Assembly: GCF_002078605.1 (NCBI RefSeq)
Contig: NZ_MSJR01000003.1
Coordinates: 1 to 64,000, forward strand
Length of the DNA stretch: 64,000 bases
DNA from: Salegentibacter sediminis
GTDB lineage: Bacteria; Bacteroidota; Bacteroidia; Flavobacteriales; Flavobacteriaceae
Direction of reading: 5' to 3'
Part shown: positions 27,028-35,552 of the stretch, piece by piece
Numbering within the stretch: the first letter of the stretch is position 1
How the letters are laid out: the number at the start of each line of letters is the position of its first letter
Program-made: the position numbers and the translations under genes
The notes under the pieces: model-generated
The model's input: only the letters and a program-made list of their open reading frames with translations
Database searches by the model: none
What the model was told of the DNA's origin: nothing

Positions 27028-28377
27028 ATGAAAAAACAAAGACGGTCTTTTATAAAGAGCCTTGGCCTGGCAGGAGCTACCGCAGCCATTATGCCCTCTG
27101 CTTTTGCCTCTGAAACAAAACAAATAAAGTTCCTGGAAAGAACTGCGGGAAATCTATTCGGTTCTAAACCTCTGGGATTAGCTTTAATCGGTGCCGGTGG
27201 AATGGGCGTTGCCGATGCGAAAACAGCATTGGAACACGATAATATTAAAATGCTCGCCGTTTGTGATTTGTATGACGGTAGACTGGAAGATTCAAAAACC
27301 CGATGGGGTGAAGATATATTTCTCACTAAAGATTATGAGGATATTCTAAAAAGAGAAGATATTGATGCCGTAATAATCGCCACTCCAGATCACTGGCATA
27401 AACAAATAAGCATTGATGCCCTAAAAGCAGGCAAACATGTGTACTGCGAAAAACCCATGGTCCATTCTGTGGCGGAGGGGCATGAATTGATTAATGCCTG
27501 GAAAAAATCTGGAAAGATTTTTATGGTTGGGAGCCAGGGCTTGTCTTCTTTGGGGAATGAAAAAGCTAAAGAATTACTTGCCCAGGGTGCAATTGGAGAT
27601 ATCAATTATGCCGAAGGATTCTGGGCCCGGAATTCACCATTTGGAGCCTGGCAATATCCAATTCCGCCAGATGCTTCTCCTCAAACAGTAGATTGGCAGA
27701 AATTTATCGCCAATACCGAAAAACGTCCCTTTGATGCAAAACGATTTTTCCGGTGGAGGAATTACCTTGATTATGGCACTGGTATGTCTGGAGATTTATT
27801 TGTACATCTTTTTTCCAGCCTTCATTTCATAACCAATTCATTAGGACCAAATAAGATCTCGGCCACGGGAGGCCTGCGTTATTGGAAAGATGGGCGGGAA
27901 GTTCCAGATGTATTATTGGGCATGTTCGATTATCCCGACTCTGAGCAACATCCCGGTTTTAACCTTTCTCTACGCTGTAATTTTGTTGATGGTACCAGCG
28001 GCAGTACATTCCTTAAAATTGTTGGGAATAAGGGCTCCATGGACGTCACCTGGGATGATGTAATGCTAAAACAAAACGACGTTGCCGCTTCAAATGACCC
28101 TTTCATGGAAGAAAAAGGCAGGGAACAGAGTCAAACACGCACTGACCGCAAAAAGATACTCCCACCTTCAGAAACCTTTTATCAGGTTGAAAAAGGATAT
28201 AAAGGAGCTCATTACGATCATTTTGCTAATTTCTTTCAGGCCATAAGGACCAATGGGCAGGTAGTAGAGGATCCGGTATTTGGATTCAGGGCTGCGGCTC
28301 CGGCCTTGCTTTGTAATGAAAGCTACAGGCAAAACAAATTCATGGGGTGGGACCCGGTGAAGATGAAAGTAATTTAA
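27028..28377 (+). CDS. TAT-exported Gfo/Idh/MocA-family oxidoreductase
   Basis: This 449-aa protein begins with a twin-arginine signal (KKQRRSFIKSLG) and is expected in the periplasm with its nucleotide bound. The Rossmann motif is GAGGMGV near residue 55, the family motif CEKP lies near residue 140, and the RFFRWRNYLDYGTG block near residue 240 is typical of the secreted subgroup. It may oxidise or reduce a sugar at C3, matching the DUF1080 partners; some family relatives (GH109) use NAD to cleave glycosides. It is the first gene of a four-gene operon ending at 31299. Confidence 0.9.
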   Translation: MKKQRRSFIKSLGLAGATAAIMPSAFASETKQIKFLERTAGNLFGSKPLGLALIGAGGMGVADAKTALEHDNIKMLAVCDLYDGRLEDSKTRWGEDIFLTKDYEDILKREDIDAVIIATPDHWHKQISIDALKAGKHVYCEKPMVHSVAEGHELINAWKKSGKIFMVGSQGLSSLGNEKAKELLAQGAIGDINYAEGFWARNSPFGAWQYPIPPDASPQTVDWQKFIANTEKRPFDAKRFFRWRNYLDYGTGMSGDLFVHLFSSLHFITNSLGPNKISATGGLRYWKDGREVPDVLLGMFDYPDSEQHPGFNLSLRCNFVDGTSGSTFLKIVGNKGSMDVTWDDVMLKQNDVAASNDPFMEEKGREQSQTRTDRKKILPPSETFYQVEKGYKGAHYDHFANFFQAIRTNGQVVEDPVFGFRAAAPALLCNESYRQNKFMGWDPVKMKVI

Positions 28378-28395
28378 TCCTATAAAATTCTGCAG

Positions 28396-29928
28396 ATGAA
28401 AAATCTATTTTTCGGGAGCTTTTTATTATTCCTTTTAATTTCTGCTATTCCCTTGGAAAACCCTATTTCTCCATATCCTGATTCTACGGTAGGGGATTTG
28501 GGGATTTTTGAAAACGAGGTCATTATAGGAGATTCTGACTTTCCTGGAGAAATGGAGTACAACCAGGAGTTGCAGGAATATTCGTTTTCATTTTCTGAAA
28601 ATCAAGCATCAGATGGATCTAACCCATACCACTACCTGTATAAATCTATTCAAGGCGATTTTATTCTTAGAGCTCATTTAAGCTTTGAAGATGCTGAGGG
28701 TTCGGGATCAACTGCCGGATGGATAATTCGTAATAATCTTAGTTCTCAATCTGAAGAGGTGATCGCTAAGGTGAATAGTTTAGGAGAAGCTTCCCTTGAT
28801 TCCAGGACAATGGATAGTTTAAAATCTGTTGACGCTCCCCGGGCAAAGGTGAATGTGGTCCAACTGGAGAGAAGGGGGAATGTTTACTACTTTTCTTCAG
28901 CAAAATTTGGGGAGCCTTTTTCAACCGTGAAAATTGAAAATGAAAATTTGAGGAACGAAGCCTTTGCAGGACTTTTCTTTGATCCTGGAGAAAACGGCGC
29001 TGGCGGAAAGCTTGTGGTAAATAACGTAAGGATTATAAAGCCTGCGGGACCAGATTTTGAGCAGTATCAGGAATATCTTGGCAGCAACCTGGAAATTCTG
29101 AATGTAGAAACAGGGAAACGGAAAATTTTGTATAACTCCGCTCATTCCATTCAGGCTCCTAACTGGGTGAACAAGGATAAAGATCTGGTCTATAATTCAA
29201 ATGGGTACTTATACCGGTATGATTTAAAATCAGAAAAAGTGGAGCAAATTGAAACCGGATTTGCAACCAGTAATAACAACGATCATGTTTTTTCTTTTGA
29301 TGAAAGTATTTTAGGAATAAGTCATCATAACCAGGAAGATGCCGGGGCATCATCCCTTTATATTATGGATCCTGCAGGAGATACGCTTCCGAAGAAAATT
29401 ACAAGAGATGGCGTAGGAGCGTCTTATTTGCACGGGATTTCTCCAGATAATAAACGCCTTATTTTCACGGGGGAGCGAAAGGGGAAAATGGATATTTACA
29501 GCATTGATATTGAAACTAAGGAAGAAACCCAGTTAACAGATACCGATTATCTGGACGATGGCTCAGAATATTCCCCAGACGGGAAATATATTTATTTTAA
29601 CTCTAACCGTAACGGCAAGATGCATCTCTGGAGGATGAAACCCGATGGGAGTGAGCAAGAGCAATTAACCTTTGATCCGAAGCATAATGATTGGTTCCCA
29701 CATGTCTCACCCGATGGCAAGTGGATCGCGTTCATCTCTTTTCCTCCCGAAATTGATTCAGGAGACCACCCGTTTTATCAACGTTGCCTGTTAAGGCTTA
29801 TGCCGGCAGATGGGGGAGAACCTAAAGTTATAGCCTACATATATGGTGGACAGGGCAGCATTAATGTCCCTAGCTGGTCGAGCGACAGTAAGCATATAGC
29901 CTTTGTCACTAATACCGCGTGCAATTAA
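28396..29928 (+). CDS. Secreted PD40-propeller protein with N-terminal jelly-roll-like domain
   Basis: This 510-aa exported protein has a hydrophobic signal (residues 1-18). Residues about 40-230 look like a concanavalin/jelly-roll fold of the DUF1349 or DUF1080 kind (GDFILRAHLSF, GWIIRNNL). Residues about 235-505 hold five or six TolB-like PD40 repeats, such as EYSPDGKYIYFNSNRNG and HVSPDGKWIAFISF. No catalytic motif is recognised. It lies 18 bases after the Gfo/Idh/MocA gene and just before two DUF1080 genes. A role in glycan binding, or as a partner of the keto-sugar enzymes, is inference. Confidence 0.8.
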   Translation: MKNLFFGSFLLFLLISAIPLENPISPYPDSTVGDLGIFENEVIIGDSDFPGEMEYNQELQEYSFSFSENQASDGSNPYHYLYKSIQGDFILRAHLSFEDAEGSGSTAGWIIRNNLSSQSEEVIAKVNSLGEASLDSRTMDSLKSVDAPRAKVNVVQLERRGNVYYFSSAKFGEPFSTVKIENENLRNEAFAGLFFDPGENGAGGKLVVNNVRIIKPAGPDFEQYQEYLGSNLEILNVETGKRKILYNSAHSIQAPNWVNKDKDLVYNSNGYLYRYDLKSEKVEQIETGFATSNNNDHVFSFDESILGISHHNQEDAGASSLYIMDPAGDTLPKKITRDGVGASYLHGISPDNKRLIFTGERKGKMDIYSIDIETKEETQLTDTDYLDDGSEYSPDGKYIYFNSNRNGKMHLWRMKPDGSEQEQLTFDPKHNDWFPHVSPDGKWIAFISFPPEIDSGDHPFYQRCLLRLMPADGGEPKVIAYIYGGQGSINVPSWSSDSKHIAFVTNTACN

Positions 29929-29946
29929 AACTATAAATAATAAATT

Positions 29947-30702
29947 ATGAAAAGAATTATTCTAAGCGTTTTTACGGTCACGGCAATGATGGCCTGTAAA
30001 AATTCTTCTGAAAATTCCGAAAGCGAATCGGAAGTGAAAGCAGAAGAAAAAAATGAAATTTCAAGTCAGGATGAAGATTGGCAATATCTCTTTGACGGCA
30101 AGAATGCTGATGGCTGGCGGGCATACAATGGGGAAGATGGAGAAGGCTTGCCTGATGGATGGATAATTGAAGACGAAACTTTAAAATCTCTCGGAAAAGG
30201 TGGAGATATTGGTGGGGATATTGTTTACGAAGAGAAAGAATTTGATGAGTTTGAACTTTATCTTGAATGGAAGATTTCTCCAGAAGGAAATAGCGGTGTT
30301 TTTTACCATGTGATAGAAGATGAAAAATATGACGCCCCTTACTTTGCCGCTCCCGAATACCAGATCATAGACCAACTTGGTTTTCCGCAGGAACTGGAGT
30401 CATGGCAATCTATTGGAGGAGATTATGGAATGTATGACCCTGAATATAATGAAGAAGACCTGAAAGAGATAGGTGAGTGGAATTCCAGCAGAATTAGATT
30501 CACCAATGAGAAAGTGACCTACTGGTTGAATGGCGAGAAAACACTGGAATTTGAACCCTGGTCTGAAGATTGGCAAAAAAGAAAGGAAGAAGGGAAGTGG
30601 AAAGATTTCCCGGATTACGGAAAAGCAAAATCCGGACTAATAGGCCTGCAGGATCATGGCAGTTTTACCTGGTTTAGAAATATAAAAATCAAAGAACTAT
30701 AA
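29947..30702 (+). CDS. DUF1080 (3-keto-disaccharide hydrolase family) lipoprotein, copy 1
   Basis: This 251-aa lipoprotein has its lipidated cysteine at residue 17 (MMAC) and an acidic linker (residues 20-45). The DUF1080 fold (PF06439) runs from WQYLFDGKNADGW to the final WFRNIKIKEL. GNSGVFYHV and the WNSSRIRF strand are family hallmarks. Members shown in other bacteria cleave 3-keto-glycosides. It has an insertion of about 40 residues around YGMYDPEYNEED that copy 2 lacks. It is third in the operon and stands 3 bases before copy 2. Confidence 0.9.
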   Translation: MKRIILSVFTVTAMMACKNSSENSESESEVKAEEKNEISSQDEDWQYLFDGKNADGWRAYNGEDGEGLPDGWIIEDETLKSLGKGGDIGGDIVYEEKEFDEFELYLEWKISPEGNSGVFYHVIEDEKYDAPYFAAPEYQIIDQLGFPQELESWQSIGGDYGMYDPEYNEEDLKEIGEWNSSRIRFTNEKVTYWLNGEKTLEFEPWSEDWQKRKEEGKWKDFPDYGKAKSGLIGLQDHGSFTWFRNIKIKEL

Positions 30703-30705
30703 AAG

Positions 30706-31299
30706 ATGAAAAATAAAGGAATTTTATTGGCTCTTTTGTTTGTAGCTTTAGTAGGCTGCAAATCGGAATCTCAGCTTTTTAATGGAAAAGACCTTGAGGG
30801 ATGGCAAGTGTACGGTACCGAACAATGGTATGTGGAAGACGGTTTACTGGTTGCCGAAAGCGGCCCGGATGCCGAATACGGATACCTGGCAACCGATAAA
30901 AACTATAAAAATTTCGAACTGGAACTGGAATTCCTTCAGGAGGCAGATGGTAACAGCGGAGTTTTCTTTCGTTCAGATATAGAAGGTACAAAGATTTCGG
31001 GCTGGCAGGTTGAAGTAGCTCCCCCTGATTTACATACAGGTGGGGTCTATGAATCTTATGGCAGAGGTTGGCTTGTTAAACCCGAAGATAGTAAGGAAGA
31101 TGTTCTCAATTATGGAGATTGGAATAAGATGAAGATAAGGGTTGAGGGAGATAAAGTTCAAACCTGGCTCAATGGGGAGGAAATGATCGATTTTTCAGAC
31201 GAAAAAATTGGTGATGCCAACGGAAAAATTGCTCTTCAAATTCACGATGGAGGTGGCATAAAAGTTTTCTGGAGAAATATTAAGTTAAAGGAACTATAG
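30706..31299 (+). CDS. DUF1080 (3-keto-disaccharide hydrolase family) lipoprotein, copy 2
   Basis: This 197-aa lipoprotein has its cysteine at residue 18 (LVGC) and the compact DUF1080 domain: QLFNGKDLEGW at the start, GNSGVFFRSD in the middle, and VFWRNIKLKEL at the end. It is a clear but divergent paralogue of the preceding gene and lacks that gene's insertion, so the two probably prefer different keto-glycosides or linkages. It is the last gene of the operon, and a strong terminator follows after 55 bases. Confidence 0.9.
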   Translation: MKNKGILLALLFVALVGCKSESQLFNGKDLEGWQVYGTEQWYVEDGLLVAESGPDAEYGYLATDKNYKNFELELEFLQEADGNSGVFFRSDIEGTKISGWQVEVAPPDLHTGGVYESYGRGWLVKPEDSKEDVLNYGDWNKMKIRVEGDKVQTWLNGEEMIDFSDEKIGDANGKIALQIHDGGGIKVFWRNIKLKEL

Positions 31300-31354
31300 A
31301 AACATTAGATAGAAAGTTTAAATCGGGATTAAGTAATCCTTAGTTATTCAGAAG

Positions 31355-31380
31355 CGCCTGTTTTTAAGACAGGCGTTTTT
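31355..31380 (+). terminator. Terminator of the Gfo/DUF1080 operon
   Basis: CGCCTGT (31355-31361) pairs with ACAGGCG (31369-31375), followed by five Ts. It ends the keto-sugar cluster on its right side. Confidence 0.9.
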
Positions 31381-31521
31381 ATTATTGAAAACATGCGTAG
31401 CTTTCAAGGCTTGTTTGTTTTCTTTTTAATTAAATGAAGAAAATCTTTCCTGACGATGAGAAAATCCTTTTTAAAGCTCATCGAAGCACTCCAAAAAGCA
31501 GCTGTAAAAATTAAAAAGCTA

Positions 31522-31529
31522 TACCTTTG
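31522..31529 (+). promoter_or_regulatory. Candidate -7 box immediately upstream of uvrC
   Basis: TACCTTTG matches TAnnTTTG and ends 5 bases before the uvrC ATG. If used, transcription would start at or next to the start codon and give a leaderless mRNA. No clear -33 TTG is present. Confidence 0.4.
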
Positions 31530-31534
31530 GGATA

Positions 31535-33328
31535 ATGGAAACACCTGCTTTAGATCTTCAACTTAAAACCCTACCTAATAGTCCAGGCGTTTATCAGTAT
31601 TTTGATAAAAACGGGAAAATCCTGTATGTGGGGAAGGCCAAAAATTTAAAGAAACGGGTCACTTCGTATTTTACCAAACGTCACGATAGCCATAGGATTG
31701 GGGTGATGGTGAAGAAGATTAATGAGATAAGACATATCGTTGTTGCATCAGAAACCGATGCACTTCTGCTGGAAAATAATCTCATCAAAAAACATCAGCC
31801 GCGCTTTAATGTAATGCTGAAAGACGATAAAACCTACCCGTGGATCTGTATTAAAAATGAACGTTTTCCCCGTGTTTTTCCCACCCGGAAACTAATAAAA
31901 GACGGGAGCGAATATTATGGTCCGTTCACGAGTTTTAAAACAGTAAACACCCTTTTGGAACTCATAAAAGGGCTTTATAAGTTGCGTACCTGTAATTATG
32001 ATCTTGCCGAGGATAAAATAAGAGCCGGGAAATATAAACTTTGCCTGGAATATCACTTAGGAAATTGCAAGGGCCCCTGTGAGGGCTTGCAGCCAGAAAC
32101 AGAATATAATAAAAACATCGAGGCGATACGCCAGATCGTAAAGGGTAATTTCAAGGATTCGTTGCATAAGTTCAGAGAACAGATGAAGGAGCATGCCGAA
32201 AGAATGGAATTTGAAGATGCGCAACGAATAAAAAATAAAATTGATGTCCTGGAGAATTATCAGGCTAAATCTACGGTGGTTAACCCAAAGATAAGTGATG
32301 TGGATGTCTTCTCTATTGTAAGCGATGAAGGTTACGGATATGTGAATTTTCTTCAGCTCTCTCACGGCGCGATTATTAGAAGTCATACCATTGAGATGAA
32401 GAAAAAGCTCGACGAAAGTGACTCCGAATTGCTGGAATTGGCAATTACCGAGATAAGACAGCGTTTTAATTCTAATTCCAGGGAGATTTATGTGCCTTTT
32501 AAGGTTGAAGCCGGAGAGAATGTAAAGGTCACTGTTCCTAAACTGGGAGATAAAAAGAAAATTGTGGAGCTTTCTCAGCGAAACGCGAAATATTACAGGC
32601 AGGAGCGGTTTAAACAGATGAAGATTGTAGACCCAGATAGACACGTGAACCGCGTGATGGCTCAAATGAAAGAAGATTTGAGGTTAAATGAAGAGCCAAG
32701 GCATATCGAATGTTTTGATAATTCCAATATCCAGGGAAGTAATCCTGTGGCGGCCTGTGTAGTCTTTAAAAACGGAAAGCCCAGTAAAAAAGATTATCGT
32801 AAATTTAATATCAAAACAGTGGAAGGCCCCGATGATTTTGCCTCCATGGAGGAGGTGGTGTTTAGGCGTTACCGTCGTTTGCTGAATGAAGGGGAGCCTT
32901 TGCCGCAATTAATAATTGTAGATGGAGGAAAAGGACAATTATCCTCAGGAGTGAAAGCGCTGGATAGCCTTGGTTTACGGGGGAAGATTGCCATAATTGG
33001 TATTGCGAAACGCCTGGAAGAATTATTCTATCCCGGGGATTCAATTCCGCTTTACCTGGATAAAAAATCTGAAACGCTTAAGATCATTCAGCAATTACGA
33101 AATGAGGCGCACCGTTTTGGGATCACCTTCCACAGGAATAAAAGAAGTAAAGCCGCTCTTAATACTGAGCTTGAAGAAATTTCTGGCATAGGAGAAAAGA
33201 CCGTAGTAGAGTTATTAAAGCATTTCAGATCGGTTAAAAGAATTAAAGAAGCCTCGCAAAAGGATTTAAGTGAGGTGATAGGCAAGGCCAAAGCCACAAT
33301 TATTTATCAGCATTACCATTCAACTTAA
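31535..33328 (+). CDS. uvrC: Excinuclease ABC subunit C
   Basis: This 597-aa protein makes both cuts in nucleotide excision repair, together with UvrA and UvrB. The N-terminal GIY-YIG nuclease domain is clear (SPGVYQYFDKNGKILYVGKA). A UVR motif for UvrB contact lies near residues 205-240, the RNase H-like nuclease domain carries ECFDNSNIQGS, and a helix-hairpin-helix pair closes the protein (ISGIGEKT). The patatin gene starts one base after its stop, which suggests co-transcription. Confidence 0.97.
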   Translation: METPALDLQLKTLPNSPGVYQYFDKNGKILYVGKAKNLKKRVTSYFTKRHDSHRIGVMVKKINEIRHIVVASETDALLLENNLIKKHQPRFNVMLKDDKTYPWICIKNERFPRVFPTRKLIKDGSEYYGPFTSFKTVNTLLELIKGLYKLRTCNYDLAEDKIRAGKYKLCLEYHLGNCKGPCEGLQPETEYNKNIEAIRQIVKGNFKDSLHKFREQMKEHAERMEFEDAQRIKNKIDVLENYQAKSTVVNPKISDVDVFSIVSDEGYGYVNFLQLSHGAIIRSHTIEMKKKLDESDSELLELAITEIRQRFNSNSREIYVPFKVEAGENVKVTVPKLGDKKKIVELSQRNAKYYRQERFKQMKIVDPDRHVNRVMAQMKEDLRLNEEPRHIECFDNSNIQGSNPVAACVVFKNGKPSKKDYRKFNIKTVEGPDDFASMEEVVFRRYRRLLNEGEPLPQLIIVDGGKGQLSSGVKALDSLGLRGKIAIIGIAKRLEELFYPGDSIPLYLDKKSETLKIIQQLRNEAHRFGITFHRNKRSKAALNTELEEISGIGEKTVVELLKHFRSVKRIKEASQKDLSEVIGKAKATIIYQHYHST

Positions 33329-33329
33329 A

Positions 33330-35552
33330 ATGAAAAAAGTCCTTTTTATATTTATGGTGCTCTGGTCAATCCTGGGGAACGCACAGGAAGAAGACCTTAA
33401 GGTGGGCCTTGTACTCAGTGGAGGAGGCGCCAAGGGGCTTGCCCATATTGGAGCATTAAAGGTACTTGAAGAAGCCGGGGTTCGAATAGATTATATTGGA
33501 GGGAGCAGTATGGGCGCGATTATTGGCGGCCTCTATGCTTCAGGGTATTCCGCCGATGAGCTGGATTCAATTTTTCACGAAACTAATTTTAATATCCTCA
33601 TTCAGGACGACCTACCGCGAAATGCTAAAACTTTCTATGAAAAAGAAGATTCAGAAAAATATGCATTGACTTTACCTTTTGATCGCTTTAAGATAGGATT
33701 GCCTACTGGCCTCTCCCGCGGCCAAAATATTTATAATTTAATGTCTGGTCTTACTATGCATAATGGAAACCTTGACAGTTTTGAGGATTTGCCTATTCCG
33801 TTCTTCTGTATCGCGGCCGATGTGGAAACCGGGGAGGAAGTGATACTCGATGAAGGTTCGCTCGCTCAGGCTGTCTCTGCCAGTGGTGCTATTCCTTCTA
33901 TTTTTAGCCCGGTAAAAATTGGGGACCGCTTACTTACCGATGGAGGCGTGGCAAATAATTATCCGGTGGAAGAATTGCGAAGACGAGGCGCCGAATTCGT
34001 GATTGGGGTTGATGTGCAGGACAGCTTGATGGATCGCTCTGAGCTAAAAGGTGTTTTTGATATTCTCACCCAAATTAGCAACTTCAGGACGATAAATGAT
34101 ATGAAGGAGAAAATCCCGAAAACCGATATTTATATCAAACCTGATATTTCTAAATTTTCTGTGCTTTCTTTCGATAAAGGGAAAGAAATTATAGACACGG
34201 GGGTTGTGGCTACCCGGGAAAGGATAGAAGATTTAAGAGAGGTTTCTAAACGACAGAAGCCTCGTGATTCCGAATTTTTAATCCCGCGTATCGATACCCT
34301 GCAAATTAGCACCCTCACCCTGGAGGGTAATAACAATTATCCCAGGGAATATATAATGGGAAAACTCCGTCTTAATTATTTCACCAAATTCACTTTCGAA
34401 GACCTCAATAATGGGATTAACAATCTTTCGGCTACTGGAAATTTCAACCGGATTAATTATCGTCTACTTCCCAATGAAGATGATAAATTTTATACCCTCG
34501 CAATGCAAATTGAAGAAAGCCACAATAAGACTTTTCTGAGGCTTGGAGTGCATTATGACGAATTATATCGCAGTGCTGCTTTACTGAACTTTACCCATAA
34601 GAGTTTGCTTTTTACCAACGATGTCACCTCTCTTGATGTGATTGTAGGCGATAACTTCAGATACAATTTCGACTATTACCTCGATAAGGGATATTATTGG
34701 AGTTTGGGCATACACTCCCGGTATAACAAATTCAGTGAAGATATTTCTTTTGATTTTGCCCGGCAAAATGCAGGTTTGGAAGACCAGGCGCTGAATAAGC
34801 TAAATATCGATCATATTGATTTCACCAATCAGATCTATTTCGAAACCACTTTTAAACAGGTTTTTTCCTTCGGAATTGGCGCGGAACATAAATATTTGAA
34901 AATAAAATCTGAAACCCTGGACCGCAGTTCTTCCGAGATTCCAGATAATATTTTTGAAAACAGCCATTTCCTAAGTGGTTTTGGAAATTTAAGGTATGAT
35001 TCTTACGATAATAAATACTTCCCGTCCACTGGTTTTTATCTTAACAGCGATTTTCATCTTTATCTGTATTCTTCAGATTATAACGAGAATTTTTCCGAGT
35101 TTTCCATCGCCAAAGGTGTAATGGGTTACGCATTAACGCCTTTAGATAAATTATCGCTTAGGCTTGAAACTTCGGCCGGCTTGAAAATTGGTAACGATAA
35201 CACCAATACCCTGGATTTCTTTCTTGGGGGTTATGGCAATAACCTGGTCAATAATTTTGAGCCTTTTCTGGGATATGATTTTATAAATATTTCAGGAGAC
35301 AGTTATATCAAAGGTCTTCTGGAACTTGATTATGAATTTATAAGGAGGCACCATTTGGTTGGCAGCGCAAATTATGCCAACGTAGGAAACAGGCTGTACT
35401 CTACCGGCGAATGGTTTTCAAGCCCGAATTTTTCGGGTTATGCCGTTGGCTATGGTCTTGAGTCCTTCATAGGGCCACTGGAGGTAAAATACACCTGGTC
35501 TCCAGAATTACAGTCCAGCACCTGGTTTTTTAGTTTAGGATTCTGGTTCTAA
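33330..35552 (+). CDS. Patatin-like phospholipase with Omp85-type barrel
   Basis: This 740-aa protein has a signal peptide (ending GNAQ) and a patatin domain with the oxyanion loop GGGAKG (31-36), nucleophile Ser60 in GGSSMG and Asp204 in LTDGGVANN. A POTRA-like segment (about 315-385, with ISTLTLEGNNNYP) follows, then a 16-strand barrel ending in WFFSLGFWF. The layout is that of PlpD-type (type Vd) secretion proteins, where the barrel carries its own lipase to the surface. In Bacteroidota the passenger may stay attached. Its last 18 bases overlap the convergent LLM gene. Confidence 0.9.
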   Translation: MKKVLFIFMVLWSILGNAQEEDLKVGLVLSGGGAKGLAHIGALKVLEEAGVRIDYIGGSSMGAIIGGLYASGYSADELDSIFHETNFNILIQDDLPRNAKTFYEKEDSEKYALTLPFDRFKIGLPTGLSRGQNIYNLMSGLTMHNGNLDSFEDLPIPFFCIAADVETGEEVILDEGSLAQAVSASGAIPSIFSPVKIGDRLLTDGGVANNYPVEELRRRGAEFVIGVDVQDSLMDRSELKGVFDILTQISNFRTINDMKEKIPKTDIYIKPDISKFSVLSFDKGKEIIDTGVVATRERIEDLREVSKRQKPRDSEFLIPRIDTLQISTLTLEGNNNYPREYIMGKLRLNYFTKFTFEDLNNGINNLSATGNFNRINYRLLPNEDDKFYTLAMQIEESHNKTFLRLGVHYDELYRSAALLNFTHKSLLFTNDVTSLDVIVGDNFRYNFDYYLDKGYYWSLGIHSRYNKFSEDISFDFARQNAGLEDQALNKLNIDHIDFTNQIYFETTFKQVFSFGIGAEHKYLKIKSETLDRSSSEIPDNIFENSHFLSGFGNLRYDSYDNKYFPSTGFYLNSDFHLYLYSSDYNENFSEFSIAKGVMGYALTPLDKLSLRLETSAGLKIGNDNTNTLDFFLGGYGNNLVNNFEPFLGYDFINISGDSYIKGLLELDYEFIRRHHLVGSANYANVGNRLYSTGEWFSSPNFSGYAVGYGLESFIGPLEVKYTWSPELQSSTWFFSLGFWF

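Noticed and set aside
19847-31380. Horizontal island with insertion sequences or integrase around the keto-sugar cluster
   Set aside because: No transposase, integrase, tRNA, or flanking direct repeats were seen; base composition does not change sharply by eye.
31434-31514. Short frame of 26 codons before uvrC
   Set aside because: It has no likeness to known peptides, no supporting initiation context, and lies in the region expected to hold the uvrC promoter.
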